From the NCBI GenBank assembly GCA_025356665.1, contig JANXRV010000128.1:29286-93285 (forward strand): a DNA stretch of 64,000 bases, in the 5' to 3' direction. Positions within the stretch are counted from its first letter, which is position 1. Every line of letters starts with the position of its first letter. Of the stretch, positions 24,082 through 33,277 are shown piece after piece. Source of the stretch: CAITSH01 sp025356665 (GTDB taxonomy: Bacteria; Pseudomonadota; Gammaproteobacteria; Burkholderiales; SG8-39). A model generated the notes under the pieces. It was given only the letters and a program-made list of their open reading frames with translations. It searched no databases and was not told the DNA's origin. A program made the position numbers and the translations under genes.

Positions 24082-26174
24082 GCTGTCGCCCCGTTCAATG
24101 AAAAAACCCTGTCCACCTGCAGGCTAGCTGGCAATTGATGCGCGATGAAAAGAACGCTCATACCGCCCTTAAGGCGACTGACGGTACGGCCGATGTTCTC
24201 GGCGGTTTCCACGTCGAGATTACTACTGGCCTCATCAAAAATAAGCACTCTCGGTTGCCGCAACAGGGCCCGTGCAATCGCAAGACGCTGCTTCTGCCCG
24301 CCAGAGAGGCCCACTCCGTGTTCCCCGATGCGCGTCTGGTAACCCTCAGGCAGCCTCTCGATAAAATCGTGGATTTCAGCGAGACGGCAGGCGCGAACCA
24401 TGTCATCCATTACGGCCAGCGGATTTGCCGCCACGAGATTTTCGTGAAGGGTACCCGAAAACAGCCGCGTATCTTGAAGAACGACACCAAAATGGGCTCG
24501 CAGTTCGCTCACCGGCATACCTCTTGTGTCACACCCATTTACGAGAATACGTCCGTCGGTCGGGATGTAGGTCCCCAACAGCAGTCGCGCCAGCGTACTT
24601 TTGCCGCATCCAGATGGCCCCATCAGGGCCACGCATTCACCAGCTTCGAGCTGAAAGTTAAAATCGCGATACAAATACGGGAGATTTTCGGCGTGGCGAA
24701 AACTCACCGCAGAAAATTCGATCGCCGTCTTTGCAGACGAAGGCCTGTTGGGCACCAGTGTGTCCGGTTCCGCAGGCGTGTTCATCACATCTCCCAGTCG
24801 CTGCACCGCGATAGCTGTGTGCTGGAATTCCTGCCAGAGTCCCGCCATACGCAAAAGCGGCTGGGATAGCCTGCTCGAGAACATCTGGAACGCCACAAGC
24901 ATCCCGATGGTGAACCCCTCGCCCTGCATGACCATCCACGCCCCCGCGATGAGGACGGTTAAGGTCATCATCTGCTCGATCAAGGCCGCCAAGACCCCGT
25001 AGGTCCCCGAAAGCTGGCGCGCATCAAAGCTTGCGGCTAGATAACTCGCTAGGAGATCGTGGTAGCGGGACTTTAATCGCGGTTCCATCTGCAGGGATTT
25101 GACCGTTTCCATGCCCGTCAGATACTCCGTGACAAACGCCTGATTGCGCGAGCCGGCTAAAAACTGCCGGTTCAGCCTGGCGCGAATGGCTGGCACCACG
25201 CTCAAACTGAGCATTATCAGCGCCGTAAGGCCTCCGAGTACCAAAAGCGCGAGCAACCAGCTGTACCAAAACATAATGGCGACAAATAGAAGCATGAAAG
25301 GCAGATCAAGCAACAGGGCGACTGCCGCCCCGCTAACGAACTCACGAATCGTTTCCACGCCTTGCAGGCGCGCAAGCACTGTACCTGCAGGACGTAAATC
25401 AAAATACCGCACAGGCAGCGCAAGCAGGTGTTCGAATACTCGTGCACCCAGCACCGCATCCACCCGATTGCCGGTATGCAGCACGAGATACTGACGTATC
25501 CACGACATTCCCGCAGAGAAGAGCATCAGCGCGAACAGCGCAATCGCAACAATGTACAGTGTGCTCAAGGTCTGGTGAACCACGACCTTGTCAATGATCA
25601 CCTGGGAAAAAAGTGGCATTGCGAGTGCGGCCAATTGTATTGCCAGGGAGGCAAGCAGAACGTCACGCCAAATGCCGCGGTATCTCAGCAGCTCCGGAAC
25701 AAACCATGACCAGCCAAATGTCGGAAATGTCGGCTGTGATTGATCCATACTCTCAGCCTTCTGCAGCCCCAGCCTAGCGAAGTGGATGATCGCGCCCGCA
25801 AAAGCCTCCCGCAGACCGGCCCAATGCATGTATATAGGCGCTTGCGTTGAAGGTCCCGAATGCAAGAGCCTCAGGCCTTCGGCGTCGCACTCTATCACTT
25901 GCGCCACCGCATAGGACGAACCGGCGTCTTCCGCCACGCCATTGAGGAGAACGAAACAGGGACGGCTCGGGGAAGTCAGTGCGTCGGACTGAGCCTCAGA
26001 GACAGTGGCGCGCATTCCCAGATCGGTCGCGGCGAGCAGAAGTGTTGCGAGGGAGTGTGGTGGCGGAAAACGGCGTCGGACTCGATCAAGGTCGAAAGGG
26101 ATACCTTCGAGCCCGCATGCGCGGCCCAAGCACCAGTAAAAATCACCGGGTAACAGTATTTGCATCACCTGCAC
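24078..26174 (-). CDS. type I secretion ABC transporter (HlyB/RtxB-like)
   Basis: 698 residues. Domains: C39-like domain (1-135), six-helix membrane domain (about 165-430), nucleotide-binding domain (about 465-695). NBD motifs: Walker A 'GPSGCGKST', Q-loop 'VLQDTRLF', signature 'LSGGQKQR', Walker B 'VLIFDEAS', H-loop 'IAHQ'. In the C39 region the catalytic Cys position appears to be Asp in 'GDFYWCLGRA' and the His position Tyr in 'SYAVAQ', so it should recognise but not cleave its substrate, as HlyB does with RTX proteins. No RTX substrate is in the window. Start is GTG; an ATG at 26165 is possible. Confidence 0.92.
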   Translation of the reverse strand: MQVMQILLPGDFYWCLGRACGLEGIPFDLDRVRRRFPPPHSLATLLLAATDLGMRATVSEAQSDALTSPSRPCFVLLNGVAEDAGSSYAVAQVIECDAEGLRLLHSGPSTQAPIYMHWAGLREAFAGAIIHFARLGLQKAESMDQSQPTFPTFGWSWFVPELLRYRGIWRDVLLASLAIQLAALAMPLFSQVIIDKVVVHQTLSTLYIVAIALFALMLFSAGMSWIRQYLVLHTGNRVDAVLGARVFEHLLALPVRYFDLRPAGTVLARLQGVETIREFVSGAAVALLLDLPFMLLFVAIMFWYSWLLALLVLGGLTALIMLSLSVVPAIRARLNRQFLAGSRNQAFVTEYLTGMETVKSLQMEPRLKSRYHDLLASYLAASFDARQLSGTYGVLAALIEQMMTLTVLIAGAWMVMQGEGFTIGMLVAFQMFSSRLSQPLLRMAGLWQEFQHTAIAVQRLGDVMNTPAEPDTLVPNRPSSAKTAIEFSAVSFRHAENLPYLYRDFNFQLEAGECVALMGPSGCGKSTLARLLLGTYIPTDGRILVNGCDTRGMPVSELRAHFGVVLQDTRLFSGTLHENLVAANPLAVMDDMVRACRLAEIHDFIERLPEGYQTRIGEHGVGLSGGQKQRLAIARALLRQPRVLIFDEASSNLDVETAENIGRTVSRLKGGMSVLFIAHQLPASLQVDRVFSLNGATA

Positions 26175-26341
26175 GCATGACCTCCCGACCGCGCGTGGTT
26201 TAAAGCTACGGACTAAGCGATCAAAATACTACATTTGCCGTCAGGCTTGCTAGTAGGCCAGAAGACCTAGGACAAAAGGAGAGGTTGACCCCGGCTAGCC
26301 CGCCGAGTCGAGAACATTTGCGCCGACAGCCCGGATGTAGC

Positions 26342-27052
26342 TTAGCCGAGCCCTGCAGTCTTGAATGGCACAGCCTGTGGCTGTGGCATTCGCTGCACCG
26401 TCGCCTGCAGGCGTTGGTATTCAGCCATCACCTTCTGCGCGTATTGGCTGGAGGAGTCGTCAAGGGCACCTGCGTAATACTGCAAGGCCGACTCGACGCT
26501 ACCGGTTCGACGAATGTACTCTTTCAAGATACGCGCGCCCACAGTGATATTCGTCATCGGGTCGAGCACGGCCTCCTCGCCGCCATGCGCTTCAAGTTTG
26601 TCCTGGTGATATTTGGGAATGACTTGCATCAATCCCTTCGCCCCGACCACGCTTTCAGCGATCGGGTTAAAGCGTGATTCGATCGCCATCACCGCAAGTA
26701 TCAGCAGCGGGTCAACCCCGGTCTTGCCACCAACGTCATGGGCGGCGCCGACCAACTGCTCCGTTGCGTCAATAGACACCTTGTACTTGCGCGAGAGATA
26801 GGTGGCTACCGCCTTCTGGCGTGGATTGATCGCCTCATCAGACGGCTCAAACAAAGAGATGGCATCGTAGCGAATGGTGCCAAATGTAGGAGCACCATTG
26901 CGCATTTTGGCATCTGGGAGCAACAAAGCCCCACTGTGACTGATGATAAGCAATAGGGAGACCAACCCAACCAACGCTAAGCCGTTATGCAAAGTGGCGA
27001 CTATCGCGCTATTTGCCGATTTGGCCAAGCGCTTCAATGTGGCTTTATCCAT
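26342..27052 (-). CDS. lytic transglycosylase, SLT domain, membrane-anchored
   Basis: 236 residues: short cytoplasmic N-terminus, one helix ('GLALVGLVSLLLIISHSGALL', uncleaved anchor), then an SLT domain with catalytic Glu in 'AVMAIESRFNPIA', followed by 'GAKGLMQVIPKYH' and 'ILKEYIRRTGSVESALQYYAG'. It cuts peptidoglycan non-hydrolytically. The ATG at 27052 has GGAGGTGA upstream. It is upstream of the type I exporter on the same strand (168-bp gap); a local wall-opening role for that exporter is possible but unproven. Confidence 0.9.
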   Translation of the reverse strand: MDKATLKRLAKSANSAIVATLHNGLALVGLVSLLLIISHSGALLLPDAKMRNGAPTFGTIRYDAISLFEPSDEAINPRQKAVATYLSRKYKVSIDATEQLVGAAHDVGGKTGVDPLLILAVMAIESRFNPIAESVVGAKGLMQVIPKYHQDKLEAHGGEEAVLDPMTNITVGARILKEYIRRTGSVESALQYYAGALDDSSSQYAQKVMAEYQRLQATVQRMPQPQAVPFKTAGLG

Positions 27053-27547
27053 GATACTCACCTCCACACTACTGACCGCAAATACGAGCGGGCATTAATC
27101 TGTTTAAAATCAAGTAAAAAGCGTGTCCAGTCAGGGCTAAACCCGGCTAAGAAAACCGCTATTTCCTGATTATTGGCTCCAGCCTGTTAGCGTAACGCTG
27201 CCGGATCGGTGCTGCTCAGCTTGCTGGGCAACGCCATCCGCGGGCATCCGATTCCGCAACACATCAGGGCAAGCAAATTAGATGCAATCTCAAGAAAGAC
27301 TATTATAATGAGATAGTTAGCCTATGTCAAGTTGGCTTAATCCACATCGCACATCAAATTGCTGCTTTGCAACAAGAACTTACGAAGCTCTTACCGCAGG
27401 ATAAAAATCCCGGCTAGACCCGCTAAGCACCTGATAAACTAATGGCGTTCGGTAGGCCAGCCGGGCAATCACCCTTGTAGTACGACGAATGTCTGCGGAT
27501 CAGCCGGTGCCGAAACATCGGCTGTCCGCAGTTCATTCGCATCCCGC
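27053..27547. other. intergenic region, no supported gene
   Basis: 495 bp. One plus-strand frame is open from about 27196 to 27412 and would read like a short coiled coil ('LHIAHQ...ALQQELTKLLPQ'-like) but has no ATG, GTG or TTG in a useful place. A long imperfect hairpin lies at 27486-27539. The stretch is poorer in G+C around 27280-27420. Confidence 0.55.
27486..27539. repeat. long imperfect inverted repeat after the H1-like gene
   Basis: Arms of 21 nt (CGAATG, CTGCGGA and CAGCCG blocks separated by single-base bulges) around a 12-nt loop. On the minus strand it starts 9 nt after the H1-like stop, so it may end or protect that mRNA; there is no T-run. Confidence 0.7.
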
Positions 27548-27916
27548 TTAAGGCCGGGAGCCGGTAGGAAACGGCCATGCTGCCGCTGGATTCAGGGCTG
27601 TCTTCACCCCTGGCGTTGCCGCGGTGGACGGTACTATGGAAGCCACCGTCCGAACCATCGGCGCCGCCGGCTTTGCAGCTGGCTTTTTTACCGGCTTTTT
27701 CGCCGCTATCTTTTTTTTCTTAGCAGGCTTTTTAGCTGCCTTTTTTTTAGCGGGCTTTTTCTTTACCGCTTTTTTTTTGGCTGGTTTCTTTTTACTAGCC
27801 TTTTTTTTTGCGGGCTTTTTCTTAGCAGGCTTTTTCGCAGCCTTTTTCTTTGCAGCTTTTTTGGCTGGTTTCTTCTTAGCAGCAACTTTCTTCGCGGGTT
27901 TTTTCTTGGTAGCCAT
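27548..27916 (-). CDS. histone H1-like lysine/alanine-rich DNA-binding protein
   Basis: 122 residues. Residues 1-85 are near-continuous KKPAKK / AKKK repeats, the AlgP/HctB-like histone H1 C-terminal-domain type. The last 35 residues are Ala/Pro/Thr-rich and neutral ('PSTAATPGVKTALNPAAAWP'). Such proteins bind DNA non-specifically and compact the nucleoid. The start follows GGAGGTTTACT. The DUF2442 gene lies 62 bp upstream on the same strand and a large hairpin lies downstream. The repeats make length variation between strains likely. A long plus-strand open frame here is only its mirror. Confidence 0.9.
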   Translation of the reverse strand: MATKKKPAKKVAAKKKPAKKAAKKKAAKKPAKKKPAKKKASKKKPAKKKAVKKKPAKKKAAKKPAKKKKIAAKKPVKKPAAKPAAPMVRTVASIVPSTAATPGVKTALNPAAAWPFPTGSRP

Positions 27917-27978
27917 AGTAAACCTCCATATCAAAGTTAAAAGAACAACACGAATAAGCCCGTCCGAACCGGCCCGGA

Positions 27979-28266
27979 CTATCCAACAGCCGGGCAAAAC
28001 CCGGATATGCTGAATTCTTTGCTGCCACTACTGCCCAAAAGATCCTGATAGAGCGTGTCCTGATCGAGCTCAATCCCCGATTTCCAGACCACCGTCGCCA
28101 CCTTCGGATCCACGCTTGCCTGACAAAACTGCTCAATGTCCCGCCATCCCTTGAAGGCGGCTATCTCAAGCAAGTTACCCAGATAAACGCTTCCCTCCAG
28201 TCCATCCTCAAAACGCAACCAGAGCCTGTAATCGCTGGAGGCTTTGCAAGCAGTGATTCTGTGCAT
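27979..28266 (-). CDS. DUF2442 domain protein
   Basis: 95 residues; 'YRLWLRFEDGLEGSVYLGNLLE', 'VDPKVATVVWKSGIELDQDTLYQDLL' (in parts) fit the small beta-rich DUF2442 family, often found beside DUF4160 as a toxin-antitoxin-like pair; no DUF4160 gene is present here. GGAGGAG precedes the ATG at 28266. It lies between nrdB and the H1-like gene, all on the minus strand. Confidence 0.85.
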   Translation of the reverse strand: MHRITACKASSDYRLWLRFEDGLEGSVYLGNLLEIAAFKGWRDIEQFCQASVDPKVATVVWKSGIELDQDTLYQDLLGSSGSKEFSISGFCPAVG

Positions 28267-28303
28267 TACTCCTCCGATCATCGCCTGATACGCACCGTGC
28301 GGA

Positions 28304-29467
28304 CTAGTCCCAACTGAGCGCGCCTCCCGTTTGGTACTCGATTACCCGCGTCTCGAAGAAGTTACGCTCCTTCTTCAGATCGATCATTTCGCTCATCCAG
28401 GGGAACGGATTATTGGCCCCGGGATAGAGTTGGTCGATGCCGATCTGCTGACAGCGGCGGTTAGCGATGTAGCGCAAATATTCCTTGAACATTGGTGCGT
28501 TGAGACCAAGAACGCCGCGGGGCATGGTGTCCTCGGCGTAGCGATACTCCAGCTCCACGGCTTTTTGCATGATTCCCTGAATCTCTTCCCGGAACTGTGC
28601 GGTCCAGAGATGCGGGTTTTCCATTTTGATCTGGTTGATGAGGTCGATGCCGAAGTTGCAATGCATCGACTCATCTCGCAGAATGTATTGGTATTGTTCT
28701 GCAGCGCCCGTCATTTTATTCTGGCGCCCCATGGCAAGAATCTGCGTGAAGCCGACGTAGAAGAACAGACCCTCCATGATGCAAGCAAACACAATCATGC
28801 TCTTGAGCAGTTTCTGGTCGGCCTCAGGCGTTCCCGTCTTAAATGCAGGATCTGTCAGCACATCGATGAAGGGGATGAGGAACTCGTCCTTCTCACGAAT
28901 GCTTGTTATCTCATGATATGCGTTGAATATCTCGCCCTCGTCAAGCCCCAGACTCTCAACGATGTACTGATAAGCGTGAGTATGGATGGCCTCTTCGAAG
29001 GCCTGACGCAACAAGTACTGCCGGCACTCCGGCGCCGTAATATGGCGATAGGTACCAAGAACAATGTTATTGGCAGCCAAAGAATCGGCTGTCACAAAAA
29101 ACCCCAGGTTGCGCTTGATGATGCGACGCTCGTCCTCCGTCAGCGCATTGGGATCTTTCCAAGTCGCTATATCGCGACTCATATTGATTTCCTGCGGCAT
29201 CCAATGGTTGGCACAGGCCGAGAGGTATTTGTCCCATGCCCACTTGTATTTGAATGGCACCAACTGATTGACATCAGTGCTTCCGTTAATCACCCGCTTG
29301 TCCTCGGCACGGATTCGACGCGCCTCATTCACGCGCGCCTTTTCCTCTGTGGCCTCGTCAGCCGGTGCCGGGGAACCCGGCATGAACCCGGCAGAATGCT
29401 GCATACCGAGCGCTGCCATAGGCTGCAGACCAGGCATGGATTTAACATCATCATCAAAGCTAAGCAT
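28304..29467 (-). CDS. nrdB: class Ia ribonucleotide reductase beta subunit
   Basis: 387 residues. The diiron/radical site is visible in 'QAFEEAIHTHAYQYIVE': spacing E-x-x-H-x-x-x-Y matches Glu115, His118 and radical Tyr122 of E. coli NrdB. Further ligands are in 'IMEGLFFYVGF' and 'RDESMHCNFG'. The C-terminal 'TGGALSWD' tail docks on NrdA. With NrdA it makes deoxyribonucleoside diphosphates. ATG at 29467 follows GGAGGATTCGACA. It lies 60 bp after nrdA, in one operon under NrdR-like boxes. Confidence 0.96.
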   Translation of the reverse strand: MLSFDDDVKSMPGLQPMAALGMQHSAGFMPGSPAPADEATEEKARVNEARRIRAEDKRVINGSTDVNQLVPFKYKWAWDKYLSACANHWMPQEINMSRDIATWKDPNALTEDERRIIKRNLGFFVTADSLAANNIVLGTYRHITAPECRQYLLRQAFEEAIHTHAYQYIVESLGLDEGEIFNAYHEITSIREKDEFLIPFIDVLTDPAFKTGTPEADQKLLKSMIVFACIMEGLFFYVGFTQILAMGRQNKMTGAAEQYQYILRDESMHCNFGIDLINQIKMENPHLWTAQFREEIQGIMQKAVELEYRYAEDTMPRGVLGLNAPMFKEYLRYIANRRCQQIGIDQLYPGANNPFPWMSEMIDLKKERNFFETRVIEYQTGGALSWD

Positions 29468-29527
29468 TGTCGAATCCTCCATGTCTTGTTGCATTGCCCG
29501 GGCACGTGCGTGCAATCAGGGGCTGCG

Positions 29528-32389
29528 TCACTGGCAAGCCTCGCATTCCGGATCGTCGATAGCGCAGAATTTGACTGCCGCCTCCGCAGCGGCAGCGGCC
29601 ATCGCATCGTTCACCCCCCCCTCCGGCACTGCATTCAACTGCCCCGCCTTGACCGTGGACTTCTCGGCATGCGTCGCGCCCATGGAGCGAAGGTAGTAAG
29701 TGGTTTTCAGCCCACGCTGCCACGCCAGCTTGTAGGTGTCGTCCAGTTTCTTGCCAGAGGGTGCGCCAATGTACAGGTTGAGCGATTGCGCCTGATCAAT
29801 CCACTTCTGACGACGCCCCGCCGCCTCGACCAGCCAGGACGGATCGACCTCAAAGGCCGTCGCATACAGACGACGCATTTCGGACGGAGCGCGATCAATC
29901 TTAGCCAGGTTGCCGTCAAAATACTTGAGGTCGGCAATCATTACCTCGTCCCATAATCCAAGCTTCTTGAGATCCGCCACCAGATATTCGTTGACGACCG
30001 TAAATTCACCAGACAGGTTGGATTTTACGTAAAGGTTCTGGTAGGTCGGTTCGATTGAAGCTGAAACTCCGATAATGTTTGAGATCGTCGCCGTCGGTGC
30101 AATCGCAAGGCAATTGGAGTTGCGCATTCCATGGCGCTTCACACGCTCACGCAACGCCTTCCAGTCCATGGTTTCGGACATGTCGATATCAACGTAGCCG
30201 CCACGCTCCTCGCGCAGCAGATTGAGCGAATCCTGCGGAAGGATACCGCGATCCCACAACGATCCCTTGTAGGAAGCGTAACGACCGCGCTCCTCGGCAA
30301 TTTCTGTCGAAGCCCAATAGGCGTAATAAGCAACCGACTCCATCGACTGATCAGCGAACTGAACCGCCTCGTCCGAAGCGTAAGGAATGCGCAGCGCGTG
30401 CAGACAATCCTGAAAGCCCATTATGCCCATTCCCACCGGGCGGTGGCGCAGATTGGAGTTGCGCGCCTTTTCGACTGCGTAATAGTTGATGTCAATGACA
30501 TTGTCGAGCATGCGCATCGCCGTTGAGACGGTTTTCTTCAACTTGACCTGGTCGAGCTTCCCGTCCTTAAGATGAGCCACCATATTCACCGAACCGAGGT
30601 TACACACTGCTATTTCATTCTCGTTGGTATTAAGCGTGATTTCGGTACACAGATTGGAACTGTGGACGACACCGATATGCTGCTGTGGCGAACGAATGTT
30701 GCAGGGATCCTTGAACGTGACCCACGGATGCCCCGTCTCAAACAACATTGACAGCATCTTGCGCCAAAGCTGTACCGCAGGCACCTTCTTAAACAGCTTC
30801 ACCTCACCCTTGGCAACCTTATCCTCGTAACCAAGGTAGGACTTTTCAAAAGCCTTGCCATAGGTTTCGTGCAAGTCGGGTGCATCGGAAGGCGAAAACA
30901 GCGTCCACTCCTGGTTCTCCATGACCCGCTTCATGAACAAATCCGGAATCCAGTTCGCCGTGTTCATGTCGTGCGTGCGCCGCCGATCATCACCGGTATT
31001 TTTGCGAAGCTCGAGAAATTCCTCGATATCCAGATGCCAGGTCTCCAGATAAGAGCACACAGCGCCCTTGCGCTTACCGCCCTGGTTTACCGCCACCGCG
31101 GTGTCATTCACAACCTTGAGGAAGGGCACCACACCCTGGCTTTTGCCATTGGTTCCTTTTATGTGGCTCCCAAGCGCGCGCACAGGCGTCCAGTCGTTGC
31201 CTAGCCCGCCCGCGTACTTGGCGAGAAGGGCGTTCTCTTTGATTGCTTCGTAGATGCCATCAAGGTCATCCGACACAGTCGTCAGATAACAGGACGAAAG
31301 CTGCGACCGGTTGGTGCCCGAATTGAACAGCGTCGGCGTCGAGGACATGAAGTCAAATGACGACAACACGTTATAGAACTCGATGGCACGAGCCTCGCGG
31401 TCAATCTCACCCAGCGCAAGCCCCATCGCGACGCGCATGAAAAACACCTGCGGCAACTCAATCCGGACATCACTGATATGCAGGAAATAGCGGTCATAAA
31501 GGGTCTGCAGCCCAAGATACCCGAACTGCAAGTCCCGGCTCGCGTCAAGCGCCTTGCCCAACTTCTTCAAATCAAAAGAGGCAAGCTTCGGATCAAGCAA
31601 CTCGGCTTTGACTCCGCGCTTGATAAATTGCGGGAAATACTCGGCGTAGCGCTTTTTCATCTCCGCCTGAGAAACATCCTCACCAAGCACTTCGTGGCGG
31701 ATGGTATTCAGTAACAACCTTGAGGTAACGTAGCTATAAGCTGGATCTTTTTCAATCAAGGCCCGCGCCGACAAGACCGATGACTTGCGAACCTCATCCA
31801 TAGGCACGCCGTCGTACAGGTTTTTCAGCGTTTCCTGCAAGATGTGGCCGGCATCGACCGCCGAGCCCAGCCCGTCACATGCTGACTGCACGAGATCTTT
31901 GAGGCGAGCCATGTCCAGTGGCAGTTTCTGGCCATGCTCCAGCACATTGATTTGCGATTCCGGAACAGACTTATGCTGCAACTTTTCCTGAGCACGCGCC
32001 TTGGATCGCTGCTCGCGATAGAGCACGTACGATCGGGCGACCTCGTGCTCACCTGACCGCATCAAGGACAACTCAACCTGATCTTGGATGTCTTCAATAT
32101 GAAAAGTGCCACCTACGGGCTGGCGACGCACCAAGGCGCTGACCACACCCTCGGTCATGGTAACAACCAACTCGCGCACGCGCGCGGATGCCGCACCCTG
32201 GCCACCATTTACGGCGAGAAACGCTTTGGTCACCGCAACCGAAATTTTTCCTGGTTCAAACCCAACCACAGCGCCATTGCGCCGAATGACTTTGTACTGC
32301 GAGAACGGGGACTGCAGACTTGAAGAACCTTCTGGGAGACTCGTACCCAAGGCAGGAGTAGGTGTAGCGACATCAGCGGCAATTTGCAT
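29528..32389 (-). CDS. nrdA: class Ia ribonucleotide reductase alpha subunit
   Basis: 953 residues, longer than E. coli NrdA (761), with an N-terminal ATP-cone ('YKVIRRNGAVVGFEPGKISV', about 32-125) for allosteric activity control. Catalytic region: 'SSNLCTEITLNTNENEIAVCNLGSVN' (Cys pair and N-x-C-x-E active site, read in parts). The redox tail ends in 'CAIDDPECEACQ', supplying the shuttle cysteines. Reduces all four NDPs. Start ATG at 32389 follows a GAGGAG box. NrdR-type sites lie 120-160 bp upstream. Confidence 0.96.
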   Translation of the reverse strand: MQIAADVATPTPALGTSLPEGSSSLQSPFSQYKVIRRNGAVVGFEPGKISVAVTKAFLAVNGGQGAASARVRELVVTMTEGVVSALVRRQPVGGTFHIEDIQDQVELSLMRSGEHEVARSYVLYREQRSKARAQEKLQHKSVPESQINVLEHGQKLPLDMARLKDLVQSACDGLGSAVDAGHILQETLKNLYDGVPMDEVRKSSVLSARALIEKDPAYSYVTSRLLLNTIRHEVLGEDVSQAEMKKRYAEYFPQFIKRGVKAELLDPKLASFDLKKLGKALDASRDLQFGYLGLQTLYDRYFLHISDVRIELPQVFFMRVAMGLALGEIDREARAIEFYNVLSSFDFMSSTPTLFNSGTNRSQLSSCYLTTVSDDLDGIYEAIKENALLAKYAGGLGNDWTPVRALGSHIKGTNGKSQGVVPFLKVVNDTAVAVNQGGKRKGAVCSYLETWHLDIEEFLELRKNTGDDRRRTHDMNTANWIPDLFMKRVMENQEWTLFSPSDAPDLHETYGKAFEKSYLGYEDKVAKGEVKLFKKVPAVQLWRKMLSMLFETGHPWVTFKDPCNIRSPQQHIGVVHSSNLCTEITLNTNENEIAVCNLGSVNMVAHLKDGKLDQVKLKKTVSTAMRMLDNVIDINYYAVEKARNSNLRHRPVGMGIMGFQDCLHALRIPYASDEAVQFADQSMESVAYYAYWASTEIAEERGRYASYKGSLWDRGILPQDSLNLLREERGGYVDIDMSETMDWKALRERVKRHGMRNSNCLAIAPTATISNIIGVSASIEPTYQNLYVKSNLSGEFTVVNEYLVADLKKLGLWDEVMIADLKYFDGNLAKIDRAPSEMRRLYATAFEVDPSWLVEAAGRRQKWIDQAQSLNLYIGAPSGKKLDDTYKLAWQRGLKTTYYLRSMGATHAEKSTVKAGQLNAVPEGGVNDAMAAAAAEAAVKFCAIDDPECEACQ

Positions 32390-32508
32390 ACGCGGTCTCC
32401 TCTATTTCTAGCGCTTGCGACTCATTAATAGCTGGGGACCAGCACCGCAGATCACTCGACAGCCCCGTCGCTTACCGACCATTTGCTGGCGCTACATTCC
32501 CCTCCAAC

Positions 32509-32555
32509 CACAATATATAGTATCTGGTTAGAACCTTGCAACTAATTCTAGTGAT
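32509..32555 (-). promoter_or_regulatory. two NrdR-type boxes upstream of nrdAB
   Basis: Box 1, CACAATATATAGTATC (32509-32524), is close to the NrdR consensus ACACAATATATTGTGT. Box 2 is centred on CTAATTCTAG (32542-32551) and keeps the CwA...TwG frame. The core starts are exactly 31 bp apart, three helical turns, as in known NrdR-regulated promoters. On the minus strand, box 1 overlaps a plausible -10 (TTGCAA, 17 nt, ATATAT), so binding should block transcription when dNTP/ATP levels are high. Confidence 0.8.
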
Positions 32556-32683
32556 CGAATTATGAATACGCAAGGTTTTTTGTGGATAGCCTGTGGACAG
32601 GCTGTGCACGCGCGGGGGACAGGTTCGCCCCAACGGGACAACCGCAATGCAGCATCAACAGTATTCTCTTGCGATGCTTTAGC

Positions 32684-33277
32684 CTAAACCCCAAGCATGG
32701 CGCGGTAGCGGCCCCAGTCGAACGCCTGCCCCGGATCGGTCTTGCGACCGGGGGCAATATCGGAATGGCCTACCAACTCCGCAATCGGATAGCGCGCCCT
32801 AAGGGCCCGCGTCAGCACAACCAGAATGTCGTACTGCGAATCGGTGTAGGACAGATCGTCGCTCCCCTCCAGCTCGACCCCCACCGAAAAATCGTTACAT
32901 CTATCCCTGCCCCGCCAGTGCGACAGTCCGGCGTGCCAGGCCCGTTCGTTGCAGGACACAAATTGAAACAACGCGCCATCCCGGCAAACAAGGAAATGGG
33001 CGGATACCTTGACATCGCGCAAGTGTGCGTAATAATAAGGGTGCGCGGCGATATCCAAGGAATTGGTAAAAAGCCTCACCACTCCATCTCCACCGAACTC
33101 CCCAGGCGGAAGACTGATGTTGTGGACGACCAGAAGGCTGACGGGCTCACAATCGGGTCGAGCGTCGAAATTGGGAGAACCGATCCAGATTGCGTGGCTA
33201 GCGCGCCCGTCTTCACCTACGTCTATCTTAGGCGAGTGGGTCGCGCCGGGACCTGATAGCACACTAATGTATGCCAA
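32684..33277 (-). CDS. ampD: 1,6-anhydro-N-acetylmuramyl-L-alanine amidase
   Basis: 197 residues, amidase_2 family, cytoplasmic recycling enzyme that cleaves anhydro-muropeptides. Zinc ligands: His in 'LLVVHNISLPPGEFGG', His in 'VGHSDIAPGRKTDPG' with the Asp of KTDPG; 'SPNFDARP' and 'VSAHFLVCRDGALFQFV' are classical. There is no ATG: TTG (33277) or GTG (33262, four bases after the pilR stop) must initiate. The TTG is given; the GTG is equally credible. Linked to pilR, as in many beta- and gammaproteobacteria. Confidence 0.92.
   Translation of the reverse strand: MAYISVLSGPGATHSPKIDVGEDGRASHAIWIGSPNFDARPDCEPVSLLVVHNISLPPGEFGGDGVVRLFTNSLDIAAHPYYYAHLRDVKVSAHFLVCRDGALFQFVSCNERAWHAGLSHWRGRDRCNDFSVGVELEGSDDLSYTDSQYDILVVLTRALRARYPIAELVGHSDIAPGRKTDPGQAFDWGRYRAMLGV

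Noticed and set aside
27196..27412. Small coiled-coil-like gene
   Set aside because: Open frame but no usable start codon or ribosome-binding site.
27624..28013. Phe/Ala-rich plus-strand frame
   Set aside because: Reverse complement of the lysine repeats of the H1-like gene; hydrophobicity is an artefact.
28331..29956. 541-codon plus-strand open frame
   Set aside because: Mirror of nrdB and the end of nrdA; no domain sense.
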